NCBI GenBank assembly: GCA_963931925.1
Contig: OZ007583.1
Span: 16,810,548-16,874,547 of the forward strand
DNA: 64,000 bases
Reading direction: 5' to 3'
Source: Onchidella celtica
Lineage: Eukaryota; Mollusca; Gastropoda; Systellommatophora; Onchidiidae
Numbering within the stretch: position 1 is the stretch's first letter; each line of letters starts with the position of its first letter. Position numbers and translations under genes: made by a program. The notes below the pieces were generated by a model. It searched no databases. It was given only the letters and a program-made list of their open reading frames with translations, and was not told where the DNA came from. This document shows, in pieces, positions 13,179 through 23,960 of the stretch.

Positions 13179-13259
13179 TTTCGTATTTTGTAGACTTCTT
13201 TAATCCAATTTCGTAAATTTGCCTTAGTGTCATTGCAGCCCAGTTACAACTGGAGCAGA
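13179..13259. repeat. Short dispersed repeat R4, copy 1
   Basis: TTTCGTATTTTGTAG, ACTTCTTTAATCC and CATTGCAGCCCAGTTACAA recur in the same order at 52791-52893. Non-coding; the class is not determined. Confidence 0.65.
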
Positions 13260-13324
13260 TATTGACGCCAAAGTGCACCACCGGTCGGCTGGGTGTTTTG
13301 TTTCGTTTTCTGGTGGGTATGGTA

Positions 13325-13613
13325 GGGATACATTTTTATTCATTTTGCCCGGGTAGCGGCCTGTTCGACATGCTGTTCTCGATTTCCAACTGCCAAGGTA
13401 TCTTTAACGAGCGCACCGTGCACACATGCCATCCGAATTGTTTCGTCCTTTTTCGAGAAGACTGGGGGCTCGATCCTACCTACCTTAGGATCAAGGACAG
13501 GAAATAGCAGAAAAATTCAAAAATTCCAACATACCTGCACCGACTGGGATTCGAATCCGGTACCTTCTGCATGAGGAAGCGAGAGCCTTGCCTCTAGACA
13601 AGCGTGTCCCGAC
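13325..13613 (-). mobile_element. tRNA-derived SINE, minus strand
   Basis: On the minus strand a tRNA-like head carries an A-box-like TTGTCTAGAGGC and a B-box-like GGATTCGAATCCC at about 13546-13557, followed by a body ending in a CCCGGGCAAAAT-type tail. Head and body match the plus-strand copy at 15730-15985. It is a retroposon made by RNA polymerase III transcription and LINE machinery, not a tRNA gene: the head does not close into a full cloverleaf and is fused to a 200-bp body. Confidence 0.72.
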
Positions 13614-13803
13614 ATTTTGCTCCATCATTCTACCTAATATAATTACAATTTTGTAGGAGTGATTAAATAGTTTCTTTTCGACATCACAAATAGAAACAGA
13701 ACAAAGAATACAGCCGGGCTCAAAGTGAAGCCTTTTGCGTCTTTTGCAAAAGGTTTTTCCGTAATATAGCGGCACTGGGGACTTACTGACATTTCGTTGG
13801 GTC

Positions 13804-14043
13804 CTCTCTCTCTCTCTATATATATATAATTATGTATATCTTTCTCTCTTTGCTCTATCTCTCTTCCTGTCCCAGTCTCATTCTCTCTGTCTTTCTCTTT
13901 CTCTTTTTCTCTCTCTCCCTGCTCTTTCTTTCTCTTTCTCTTCCTGCTCTCTTTCTCTCTCTCTCTCTCTCCCTGCTCCCCCTACCCCCGCTCTTTCTCT
14001 CTCTACTCTTTTTCTTTCCATGCTCTCTCTTTCTCTCCCCATG

Positions 14044-14118
<75 letters not shown>

Positions 14119-14138
14119 CTCTCTCTCTCTCTCTCAAT
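13804..14138. repeat. (CT)n-rich microsatellite region
   Basis: Pyrimidine-rich degenerate CT repeats surround a pure (CT)n core of about 70 bp at 14045-14114. The long Ser-Leu frames here are artefacts of the repeat. Confidence 0.95.
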
Positions 14139-14427
14139 TAAGCAGGTCAAATCCCATTTCCAGGCGGTGTCTGGAAATTGCCCTGTCTTGACTCTATTCT
14201 AGGCCTGGCCACGATCGATGCCCCAATGTCAATTGTTCCACACACAACAATGCTCTTTGGCTTGCGCAATTTCATGCTCATACATAAACATTAAGACAAT
14301 ACATACTGACATATTTCCTATCGGACGCTTTTTCTCCGAGATGCCATTTACTTTTCTCACTCTCCACAGCGGATACAATTTTCCCTTAATAGAGACAGAG
14401 ATGCGCAAATATCATTACACTCTATAC

Positions 14428-14764
14428 CAGGGATGCTCAACCTTTATTGACATAGGATCTACTTTTACATTTCTCAGCCTTTGGAGATCTACCAGTCTGG
14501 CGAAGCCCTGAAACAAAAAATAAAAGAAGCCGAACCTATGCTGGTGCTGGTGTGCCTATCGGCATTATTCACTTTAACATACAACTTAGAGTCTTAGATA
14601 CAAAACGCAGTGAACCAAAAACATATTTTATTATAATAACACATTTTTACCTATATATATATATATATATACCTCGCGAGTGTGTCCTACATTCATCCCG
14701 CGATCGACTGCCAAGCACTTGAATATCGACCGGTAGATCGCGATCGACTGGTTGAGCACCCCTG
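14428..14764. mobile_element. hAT-type MITE with 8-bp target duplication
   Basis: The ends are inverted: the left opens CAGGGATGCTCAACC and the right, reverse-complemented, opens CAGGGGTGCTCAACC. The 8 bp outside each end are CTCTATAC (14420-14427) and CCCTATAC (14765-14772), a target duplication with one mismatch. An 8-bp duplication with CAGGG-type ends is the hallmark of hAT transposons. The 337-bp unit has no transposase, so it is non-autonomous. A short AT dinucleotide tract lies near 14654-14672. Confidence 0.82.
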
Positions 14765-14772
14765 CCCTATAC

Positions 14773-15729
14773 CATCAAACGGCTACAGAATGGTTATGCA
14801 ATGTTGCAAACGACAATGTCATGTCATGCATTCTAATATCTATTACAGAAAAGTTAACACCAATGGCGCAGAAATCTACTACATTAAATCTGTACACAAA
14901 GTATGGTCACGGAGATGAGAACAATTCATTATATCGTCGGCGTAATTCTCCAACCGTCCAACTTCACTTTTTTTTTTGGACCAATGTTTCTTGTTCCAAA
15001 ATGAACCTGCAAGTGTTATATGTCCTACCCAAAAATATCTGTCATCATTTTGAAGACTTGCTTTTGTGATTGATGTGTCAAAAAAATGACCCAATTCCGT
15101 CCAGTGAAGGAAATATATATATTTTTTTTGTTTGTGCTCTCCGGTAAAATTTTGTAAAAAACACACCAAACAAAAAAAAAAAAAAAACCAGCAAAATAAC
15201 AAAAAAGAGGTCAAAATAATGGACTTTTACGGTTATAGAGTTAACGAGTACAATTGCCATGCATCTCCTACAACTGACCCAGACATGGGATAAGTAACCT
15301 ATGGCCCGCGGGTCGGATCCGGTGTGGCATCCTGGAATATCTCCCATCACAGTCTAACTCGCCGGATATTCTAGGATATCCCAGAAAAGCCCTTCTTTCA
15401 CATTATAAGCAAACCTCAATTCCCACATAAAAATGTTCCCTCTTTGGAGGGGTTTTCTCAGGAATTTGGGCTGCTTTTTTTTTTTTCTTCACTTTTAGCC
15501 CGATTTCGCCCCCATCTACTCACTATTGTGTACCACTATGTTTGAGTTGCATAGCGCAACAGTGCTTGTCCTTGTACACTGGGGGGGTGGGGGTGGGGGT
15601 GGGGGGTGGGGGGGGTTGATATATAATGTGGGATGAGTTTTTGGAAACAACTGCAGTTAGTGTTTTTATAAAGATAAATGCTCCTGTCAGTTTTAAACAA
15701 TGCTGTTGCCCCCCTCCCCCCTCTTCCCC
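14773..15729. other. Gene-free stretch with G-rich tract
   Basis: No supported exon. It holds A/T homopolymers and a run of GGGGGTG-like units at about 15582-15617 that could form G-quadruplexes. Confidence 0.4.
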
Positions 15730-15985
15730 GGGGACACGGTGGTCTAGAGGCAAGATGCTCGCCTCTCATGCCGAAGGTACTGTGTTCGAAACCCGGTCGG
15801 TGCAGGCATGTTGGGTTTTGGGGATTTTTCTCATATTCTCCTATCCCTGATCCTATGGTAGGTAGGATCGAGCACCCAGTCTGCTCGGATTAGGACGAAA
15901 AACTCAGAGGATCCGTGTGCACGTTGCGCAAGTTAAAGATACCGTGGCCACTGCCCGGGCAAAATTCTACAAAAAAAAAAAAAAA
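15730..15985 (+). mobile_element. tRNA-derived SINE, plus strand
   Basis: The head carries an A box TGGTCTAGAGG at 15740-15750 and a B box GTTCGAAACC at 15784-15793, the internal promoter of tRNA-type RNA polymerase III genes. A body of about 170 bp follows and ends CCCGGGCAAAATTCTAC plus a 15-base A run. The body matches the opposite-strand copy at 13325-13613. The poly-A end indicates retroposition. No flanking duplication is recognisable, so the insertion is probably old or its ends are eroded. Confidence 0.8.
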
Positions 15986-16171
15986 CTAATCCCTACCACA
16001 ACAAGAAAAGTGAGGTGTAAATGCCAAGGGCAGCGAACCTCCTAAATATAAAGACCTAAAATTATCCCATATTATGCAACTTATCGTTACCACGTGCCAA
16101 GAGCAGTGGAAGAAAGCCACATTATAATTTGTTCACCTCTACAATCCTAGATTTACGTACATCACCGTTAA

Positions 16172-16375
16172 CCCTCTAGTACTCAGACGAAAACTGCCAG
16201 TCCTCACGCTTCTGAAATAATGTGCTGAATTGGTTTTAAATAGTCAGATTATTACAAAAAATATGTAATAGGAAAAATTATCTGTTAATAAAACGAGGAG
16301 AGTACGTGTATCAAAGGTAGAGCATTTTGGCTCCAGGCGACCTATGTCACATAGGGTACACTAGGCGCTAAAGGG
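16172..16375. mobile_element. TTAA-flanked MITE (piggyBac-like)
   Basis: TTAA at 16168-16171 and 16376-16379 brackets a 204-bp non-coding unit whose ends are loosely inverted: CCCTCTAGTACTC on the left and CCCTTTAGCGCC from the right complement. TTAA targets with CCY termini are typical of piggyBac-type elements. The terminal match is imperfect, so the class assignment is moderate. Confidence 0.6.
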
Positions 16376-16379
16376 TTAA

Positions 16380-17075
16380 GACTGTAGTGATTCATGGTCA
16401 GCAGGATGTTCTGCCCATCCAATGAGTGAAGAATGACAAAACGCAGTACCTACATAATAGGAAAAAAAGTTCTTCGTTGTGGCATGGACTAAAGCAATAA
16501 GAATCCAATACTCCTATCTCATTTTCTAATCGTGCCCAACTGCACTGGGAAAACACTTCCGGAAAATCAGGCAAGGGTGATAGAAGGGACGCAAAAGAAT
16601 TTTATACTATCCTTATTTTGTACGAAATTGTCATGAATTTTGTGGGGAAATAATTACACGCCGATATGTGGAGTACGAATGTGCCAAAGTTAGTTCATTC
16701 CACGCCTATCGTTCAAAACACACGCACAAAGACATAAAGAGAAAAATCAGTGTCTATTTGGAAGTAGTCGGGGTAAACGTGAGGTAATTCTATACCTCTA
16801 ACTATTTGTGTCCCCATTTACTATAGCTGTGCAAAGTTCGTTGCCTTTAGTTTACTCCCATATGCGCAACGCCGGTCTTAATTAACCCTGCCATGTGTCA
16901 GTTATTAGATCACATTTCTGTTTGTATTCCTACGCGTCCGCGCCTCCCCCCTTCCTTTCCTGCCAATGGCGATTTTGCTCTGAAGGTTTCTCATTATTTT
17001 CCCAACATAATTATGTATGTGTGTGTTTTATGTGTGGCGCCATGAGACGCCCATGCAAGGAGCCGCCGCAGTGCC
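16380..17075. other. No feature seen
   Basis: No gene and no repeat match recognised. Confidence 0.4.
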
Positions 17076-17240
17076 AAAGGGCAGAAAGACTCGCGCCCAA
17101 ACAGACAAACCAGCGTCATCCTTTGGCTGCACCATCTGTGGAAGGGACTGTCATTCCCGGATAGGCTTGTCCAGTGACACACGATGCTGCACAAGACTGA
17201 AACAATACAGACGTATACACAGCACAAGCCCATAGTCTTT
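17076..17240 (+). pseudogene. Fragment of a LINE ORF2 C-terminal zinc-finger tail
   Basis: In one frame the DNA encodes a short Lys/Arg-rich stretch followed by CTICGRDCHSRIGLSS, the cysteine-rich tail found at the end of some LINE reverse-transcriptase proteins. The LINE fragment at 41907-42256 ends with the same kind of motif (C-x2-C-x12-H-x3-C). Here the expected histidine position holds aspartate. A 3'-UTR-like sequence with CAACAACAAC follows to about 17270. It is a heavily 5'-truncated dead copy; no reverse-transcriptase domain remains. Confidence 0.6.
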
Positions 17241-17477
17241 TGACACTGACGGATGCTGCCAACAACAACAACATTATGTGTGGTAGAGAAAAATTGCAGA
17301 TGGAAAAAAACATGAAGAAAAAGGATGTCCCCAATTTTTTATTTTTTTTTAAAAAGTTGGGGGATATACATGCACATAAACATCATAATGGAGTAGTGAT
17401 AAAATAGGATGCCGTCTAGCCACTGACAAGTATTCCCCATCCTGCATTAACCTCGGCGGATGAACTGCACTGAAGGG

Positions 17478-17495
17478 GGATATTCTAGAATATCC
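17478..17495. other. 18-bp perfect palindrome
   Basis: GGATATTCTAGAATATCC reads the same on both strands; it is repeated in the second block at about 35989-36006. It contains TTC-nn-GAA, the core spacing of a heat-shock element, but nothing nearby gives it a promoter context. Confidence 0.5.
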
Positions 17496-17818
17496 GAGGG
17501 GACAAACCATACTGTTCCAGATTATCCGCGGGTCATTCTAGGATGTCCTGGATTGTCCGGGGGAATAGATTTTGGGATTGGGGAGGGGGGGGGGAATAAT
17601 CTGGGATACCACAACGGCCCATAAGTTACACATTAATAATTTATTTCTCTCTCTCTCTCTCTCCCTCTACCACTTTCATTGGATAATAAATTTCTTTTAC
17701 ATTATATTAGGCTATATATGCAAAAAGATGTCAATAATAAAAGGGCTTTCACATGAGGTGAGAGCAACCGGTCCTTTGCATCCTCGCGTCATTTTTCAGG
17801 TCTGGTCCCAAATATATC

Positions 17819-18227
17819 CAGGGTTCATACAAAGTCTTAAAAACTAATTTTACGGACTTCCTAAGGACTCACAGTAAGCAAATTAAGGACCTGTGTGCCT
17901 GTGACCAAGAAATATTACAGCGATACAAGTGGTGTGCAGCACTCATCAAAACGGGATGTTTCTGTATCCAGAGTTCTAACATGGTAAATTCACTCTGAAA
18001 AGTTCAGTTATTTTAAGATACCAATTATCCAATGTGCAACTGGAAGATTTGAATCTCACGTGTTTCAACTGAAACAAAAATTTTAAGGTCTTTTTATGGA
18101 CTTTGGCATAATTTTCAGAACTTAACAACTTTTTGAGGATTTTTGGCATCATTTTCAGAATTTAACAACTTTTTTTTAAATGAAAAATAAGGACTTTAAG
18201 GACTTTTAAGGACCTGTGTGAACCCTG
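17819..18227. mobile_element. MITE family M3 with 6-bp duplication, copy 1
   Basis: The 409-bp unit opens CAGGGTTCATACA and closes TGTGTGAACCCTG, so the ends are inverted (CAGGGTTCA). TATATC lies directly outside both ends (17813-17818 and 18228-18233). The interior is non-coding and rich in TAAGGACTT-type motifs. Copies are at 28111-28489 and 36350-36758. The CAGGG ends look hAT-like, but hAT duplications are normally 8 bp. Confidence 0.8.
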
Positions 18228-18689
18228 TATATCATATTTACAAATTCATACTACAGATCTCTAGATAAAAAGTTGAAAATCAACCCATTGTAAAATAACA
18301 ACAAAAAAAAAAACTTGGAAGTCGCATTGTGGCCATTCTGATTATCGCACCGACGCGCCGTTAAACCCAAACTTAGAGCCTCACTATGTGAATAACTGCC
18401 CATGCCTACCAGATTAAACCAAATCTAAGGACAGACAAACCGAACTCGAGGCCGATAACCTGGCATGAGTGTAACAAAAAAGTTGCATCAGCATTTAGCT
18501 GTGACTTGGTGACGTGGCGGGCTTTGTTTGGCAGGTTCACCTGACAGACATGGGATGTTGAAAACATTTCGAGCTTCGAGAAACAAAAGAAGGGGGGGGG
18601 GGGGGGAATGACAATTACTTTGACAGATCGCTGACGAGCATAGCATTACAGTACAGGGGTTTCCAAGCTGGGGGAAATTTACCCCCGGG

Positions 18690-19012
18690 GCTAAAAATTT
18701 CGCCTACTCAGGGAGTAACTTTGCTGATTCTGGATTAAAATTAATGAACATATTGTTTTTTTTCTTTAAATCATAATTTTATCACCGAGGACTAATTTCG
18801 CCTACCCAGAGAGTAAGTTGTTGATTCTGGAGTTGAACAAAATGTTTTTTCTTTAAATCATAATTTTATCACCGAGGATTAATTTCGCCCACCCAGAGGG
18901 TAAATTGCTGATTCTGGATTTGAACATACGTTTTCTTCAAACTGATTTTACCACTAAGGATTAAATTCGCCCAGCTCGAGGTAAATTTGCTGATTCTGGG
19001 TTTGAACATATT
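18690..19012. repeat. Four imperfect tandem units of 82-98 bp
   Basis: Each unit runs from a TTCGCC(Y)AC landmark (18698, 18796, 18883, 18965) through GTAAnTTGCTGATTCTGG to a T-rich end. The array is copied in the second block at about 37217-37540. Confidence 0.8.
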
Positions 19013-19200
19013 CTTTTTTTTTCCTTTAAATTACATTTTTTTCAAAGATCCGACGGATTTCTAAAGCCGTGAGTGAAGAGCAAAGAACAGGCGTCTCACT
19101 GTCTGATTCTGGTATAAAGGAGTCTGTTCATCGCTTCAGGCCGGCATCAGTCAGTCTCGAAAGACTTTGGACCTGCCCTCCTGGATGTCTTTCCACGGTT

Positions 19201-19340
19201 CAATAATAATAATAATAATAATAATAATGGATGGCATTTATATAGCGCATATCCATTTAAAATGCTCTATGCGCTCTACAGAAGCAACATGTCAACCACA
19301 GAGCAGAATGGAGCGCCTGCGAAGCGCTCAACACACTACA
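19201..19340. repeat. (AAT)n plus AGCGC hairpin retro-tail
   Basis: An (AAT)n run is followed by ATTTATATAGCGC, then about 20 bp later GCTCTATGCGCTCTACA. The same layout ends the LINE at 40780-40860. On the minus strand it would be the 3' tail of a LINE or of a SINE using that LINE's machinery. It is also at 37629-37765. Confidence 0.65.
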
Positions 19341-19711
19341 CTGCTTCTTTCTCTCTCCCTGTCTCGCTCACTCTCTCTCTCTCTCTCTACTTCTCTACAG
19401 TACCTGGATACACTGTAATGGAGGACCAGCTTTAATAATGTTACACCCCCACCCCCTCCTTCCCAAGTCGCTGATATGACCCAATGGAAAAGCAAACGTC
19501 AATACGTACTGTTCATCACGAGTTGTTCATAAATAAGTGCTATATCAATGTTATGTGCTACTGTTATTGTTATTTGAACTTCATAATGTTAAAAATTGTG
19601 TTTTAAACTTGTTCCATTCGTCGGTTGTTTTATTATGGCAGAAATGTATGCAAATTCTAATAACTGAACAAAACGTGGGGGGGGGGGGGGGGGGAGAGAG
19701 AAAGAGGAAAG

Positions 19712-19887
<176 letters not shown>

Positions 19888-20036
19888 TAATTTACTTTGG
19901 AAAATATGCAAGGGTGGTAAACGATAGGAAAACGGTTGGGAATCCGTGGGGAATCTGTGTTACAGCAGATGATTCACCGCCTGGTAAGGCAATCAGCAAA
20001 CAGTTCGGACCGTGACTGCTAGTGCTACAATGACTT

Positions 20037-20600
20037 CCAAGACGCCAACTTAAGGTTGTATGTACGTAGTCCAATGCGAATTGCTATGGGAACTGCAATG
20101 AAGTCATTTTTTAAAACACCAGACATTCAGGTTTCACAGCCAAAGTAAATTCTTTTTTTTTTCAAGGTTTTCCGGGGCTCAATTTTCAGTTCTCAAGGTT
20201 AACACAATGCCACCGCGATAATTGCTGCAATGTCTAGGTTATATGTAGGAAGACCACTACGTGAATGGCAAGAGAGTAAATTTTTTAATAGACCAGACTC
20301 TCAGGTTTCACAGCCCACTTTCTTATGTAAATTCAAGTTTTTAAAATTTTTTTTGAGGTATAATTTTCAGTTTTCAAGGTTTACAAAACACCGCCATGAT
20401 TGCTACTATGAATTTCAAGACGCCAACTTTAGGTTATTTATACGGAGACCAATGCTTTGTGAATGGCAGTGACGTATGTTTTATGTAAATTCAAGTTGTT
20501 GTGTGTTTTTTTTTCTAAATATTTCGAGGTTCAATTTTCAGTTTTCAAGATTTACAGAACGCCATTGCAAGTAAAATACCTCAATTGCTACTGCATATCA
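20037..20600. repeat. Three tandem units of about 185 bp
   Basis: Two landmarks recur in order: AAGACGCCAACTT...AGGTT with CCAATG (near 20037, 20227, 20413) and CAATTTTCAGTTnTCAAG (near 20178, 20361, 20530). Units are diverged by substitutions and indels. Non-coding. The sequence to the right, ending TATGAATCCTG near 20779, resembles a hAT terminus, but no partner end was found. Confidence 0.75.
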
Positions 20601-20779
20601 GAAATGTGGCGTCGTTTGCGCTTGGGTTTTTTCTTTTGCTTTTTTATTTGGTAGCACTTTTTTTTTTTTTTAGTTCTGGTCCTTTTCAACGTTTTTCAAT
20701 GCTGCTGCACTGTTTTCAAGGTTTTTCAGGACCTTTCTATACAATTTTTCAAGGTTTCCAAAGTTAACTATGAATCCTG

Positions 20780-21627
20780 AATAGTGCAGTAACCTATTCT
20801 AATGCCGACTTTATTTCTCCACTTTTTGTTGACTGAAAGTGTAAAGTATTAAAAAGATAAAGAGGAGACAATGGTAAGCACAGAATTCCAATCGCTCATC
20901 AAAATGTGCTCATTTATTTTCAAGAGTCGGTGAATTCTATCATCTCATGGATGACGTCTTGAGGCACGAAAGAAAATTATTTATCAGATATCAAGACAAA
21001 AGTTCTGAGAATCAAACTACGATAAAGCACCCCCCCCCAACCCCCCAAATGCTTTTAAAAGGCATGACGGTTGAGCATGTGCACCAGCAGAGGTTTTTGT
21101 ATTTTGACACGGAGGCTGATCATGTCCACTTGCAAAGATTAGCTGTAGTACCAAAACAAACAAAAAAAATGAACCTCACAGGAGAACAAAACTAAAGGCC
21201 TCGGAACTAACGATGACATAAAATTCAAAACCTCGTAGGACCACAAGATCTTTGAATTTCAGAATCATACTTCTGAAGGAAAACAAAAAATGGTCTTCTG
21301 TTGCTTTTGTCTGACATAATTACTCCCAGTCTCCTTCAAACTAGCTTTCCATTTTCCCGCAGGCACTTAGGACTTTTACGTGATCATTTAAAAAAAAATT
21401 TTTTTTTTAAATTTGTCTTTCACATCTGATCAAAAGATCTAATTAATATTTACGAGATACCTGTGATAATATCCAATTGCCCCAGGACATTCTGGTGTCC
21501 TAGATATCAACGCGGCTGCTGTGAATTATTGTTGAATGCGGGACCACGTGGTGAAACTAGTATCTGACAACGCATCAGGCACATTATTCCAGCGGGTAAT
21601 AACAAATCTACTCCATTTTCTATGGGT
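20780..21627. other. No feature seen
   Basis: No supported gene. It contains short C and A/T homopolymers (for example near 21030 and 21390-21410). Confidence 0.4.
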
Positions 21628-21960
21628 CTTGGGGCCATCCATAAAATATATTATAGGCTCAATTTTCGAAGCAGTTGACCCCCATGTACGCTTTCATACG
21701 CTCGGCTACAATTCTCCTTCTCCTCCCCCCCCCCCTTTCTTGTGCGAACGGAGGGCCATTAGAAGGTCCACTGTTCAGGACAAGACCTTGATGTTCTTAT
21801 CTGCATTTTGCATGCACTATTTCATTGTTTCATTCATGAGATATTATTTCGTATTCGATTTTTATTTAATCCTACAACTAATTTTTGCAGGAAAAATAAA
21901 AATAAAAAAACCCAAGACTCTTTTAATTCATTACCATAACTGAACATCGTAGGCACGCTT
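21628..21960 (+). repeat. Dispersed repeat R2 (plus-oriented copy)
   Basis: It begins GGGGCCATCCATAAAA and shares ordered motifs with the complement of 7930-8185, including GTACGCTTTCATACGCTCG. Class undetermined. Confidence 0.5.
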
Positions 21961-22891
21961 CCGAGATACCCCACCTGTATGCTGGAGGCAGCCTGTCCTC
22001 CTCCCTCCGAACATACGTTACCCTTAAGGATGACCCGTTTGAAGAAATGTGTGTGTGTGTGTGTGTGTCGTTGTTGTTGTTGGGAGGGGGGAGAGGTGAG
22101 TGGATGGACGTGCATGCATGGCATGTGAAAATTTGAAACAATTCAACACCCTTTCCCAATCTAGCTCCGGTTGTGGAACACATCAAGTCTAATTGGACGC
22201 AGCAAACATGCGCCACAGTAGGGAAACACAAAGGCCGCATTCGCTCAGATGTATATAATTATTATATAATGTGCTTGTGTAGGTCTACACGTGTTGTCAT
22301 GACTGTGTACATATTGGTTGCCGTGAAATCCATGCAATACACATCATGAACGTGCAGATGCCTTTTGAATTATCAGTCAGAATCTAAGCACGAAGCCGGA
22401 TTTCAAGTGGTCAGAACTGTTTCGAACATGTAGACAAGATTGACAGGCATTTCGATCAAAACTTGCTGCTTTAGTTTAATATGATATTCTTTAACCTATT
22501 GCATGCCAACGCGATTACAAAGTTTGGACCAGGTCATTCTCAGAATATTACATCATTTTGAGGATGCTACTGAAAAATGACAGATGCTCTCCTGAGACAT
22601 ATTACGGTTAATGGGGATTCCATAAAAGTTTGACTAACAGAAACTGAACCACGACACAACGATATCGTCTGTTTATCGGCGATCGACACAGTCCTGACAG
22701 CCCATATCATCTATAATGAATGAGTTAATAATTATAATCGTGGGAATGTTTGCAATAGAAGTTGGGGCATCAGTGTGCATGACTGCCAGGCTGCAACAAA
22801 GTGGCAATACGAATCGTTTTCCATTTTTCTTTACAGTAAATTTTATGTATTTCAGTTTCATTAATCGGCTGGGCCTGCTCAAGCAGCAACT
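21961..22891. other. Gene-free stretch
   Basis: It contains a (GT)n tract near 22049-22068; otherwise no gene or repeat family is recognised. Confidence 0.4.
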
Positions 22892-23960
22892 CGTCACTGC
22901 TCTACGATAATGGCATAGCATATATCAGACTTATGCCAAAAGGCAAGTGACTATTCATTACATTTCTGGGCATAAAGGCTATCAGATAATATTATAGAAA
23001 AAGAAATGCGCCAACAGGAACATGTAATAATCCAATAGAATCACAATGGCGTAAGTCACCCAATGATAGGAAAAGAAACAGTTTCTTCTTAATAGCTCAC
23101 AGAGTCAAAAATGACTTGGGCCATTAGCGTAGAGCAGTGGCTAGAGGATGATGCTTCTGGAAGATGCATGTCACACGCGAACACTGACACCGGGGGATTT
23201 ATAAACAGCAGCCCAATGTTCTTTATGTGTAAATACTTACAGCAGCGACCCTCCTAAAACATAGACCTGGAATCTCAAACAAGTACAGCGTGTGGTTTAT
23301 GAAAGAAAATCAAAGACTTGCCAACTAAATGACCGGCTCACTAGTTGGACACCTCAAAGGATAATATGTAAACCCACGCCGTACAAAGGCACACAGATAC
23401 TACCAATTACTTATGTTTTTCCAGAGATGAAAACCTACAGAAAACAAAACACTAACACACTTCACAGATCACATAATGTATTCTCATGTAAATTATACTG
23501 TAATGGAGCTAGAGGGTACCTAAAACTTGGTGACTACCAGACCAAAAATAATGAAATTGTGAGTTCTGTCTTGATTTCTAAGATAAATTACGCGGACACA
23601 TCCATTTTGGACATAATTCAAGTCTTGAACATTATTTATTTACGGTTTTGGAGCCGCAAAAAAAATGAGCACAGTTGAACGTATAATTGGAAATTTTGTT
23701 CTTCGTCTGTCTTTACACATTGCTGGTGGAAAATCAAATTTATCACATCTACATATTCTGCAAGGAACGGTGGTGTCAGTGAAAGTTCTGTAAGTCTTTG
23801 CGGCGGATCCAAGAGTCAGATCTTGATATGCAGCTGGGCTTGGTAAAAGGAAAATTTGAAAGATTTGTCTTGCCTGGATCGGCTGGTTACCATAATGCAC
23901 ATACTGTCACCACCTTTCGTTAATTGTTAAAGAAAAACAAAAACTCACTTCCTACCCTAC
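22892..23960. repeat. Dispersed repeat family R1, longest copy b
   Basis: 22892-23141 aligns with 181-420; 23292-23500 shares motifs with 11650-11760; and 23885-23950 resembles 455-540. Taken together this is the fullest copy of a roughly 1-kb non-coding interspersed element. A 128-codon open frame at 23292-23678 has no recognisable domain and is not conserved in the other copies, so I do not call it a gene. Confidence 0.5.

Larger units (their letters stand above)
17419..19694. repeat. 2.2-kb duplicated block, copy 1
   Basis: From GCCACTGACAAG at 17419 to the poly-G run ending near 19694, this block matches 35930-38112 base for base over long stretches, in the same orientation and about 18.5 kb away. 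By eye the differences are microsatellite and poly-G lengths, scattered substitutions and 98 bp present here (about 19015-19112) but missing from copy 2. Inside lie a complete MITE (17819-18227), most of a hAT-type element (from 18654) and an (AAT)n/AGCGC retro-tail (19201-19340). The block cuts across element boundaries, so it is a segmental duplication rather than one transposon. Confidence 0.92.

Noticed and set aside
15730-15810. Possible tRNA gene (A and B boxes present)
   Set aside because: The head does not form a full cloverleaf and is fused to a 170-bp body with a poly-A end, and an opposite-strand copy exists; this is a SINE.
17478-17495. Heat-shock element in the palindrome GGATATTCTAGAATATCC
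   Set aside because: Only one TTCnnGAA pair, and no promoter or gene nearby; part of a duplicated repeat block.
20037-20779. Complete hAT element ending in TATGAATCCTG
   Set aside because: Only the right terminus resembles a hAT end; no matching left end or target duplication was found.
23292-23678. 128-codon open frame
   Set aside because: It lies in repeat R1, has no recognisable domain and is not preserved in the other copies.
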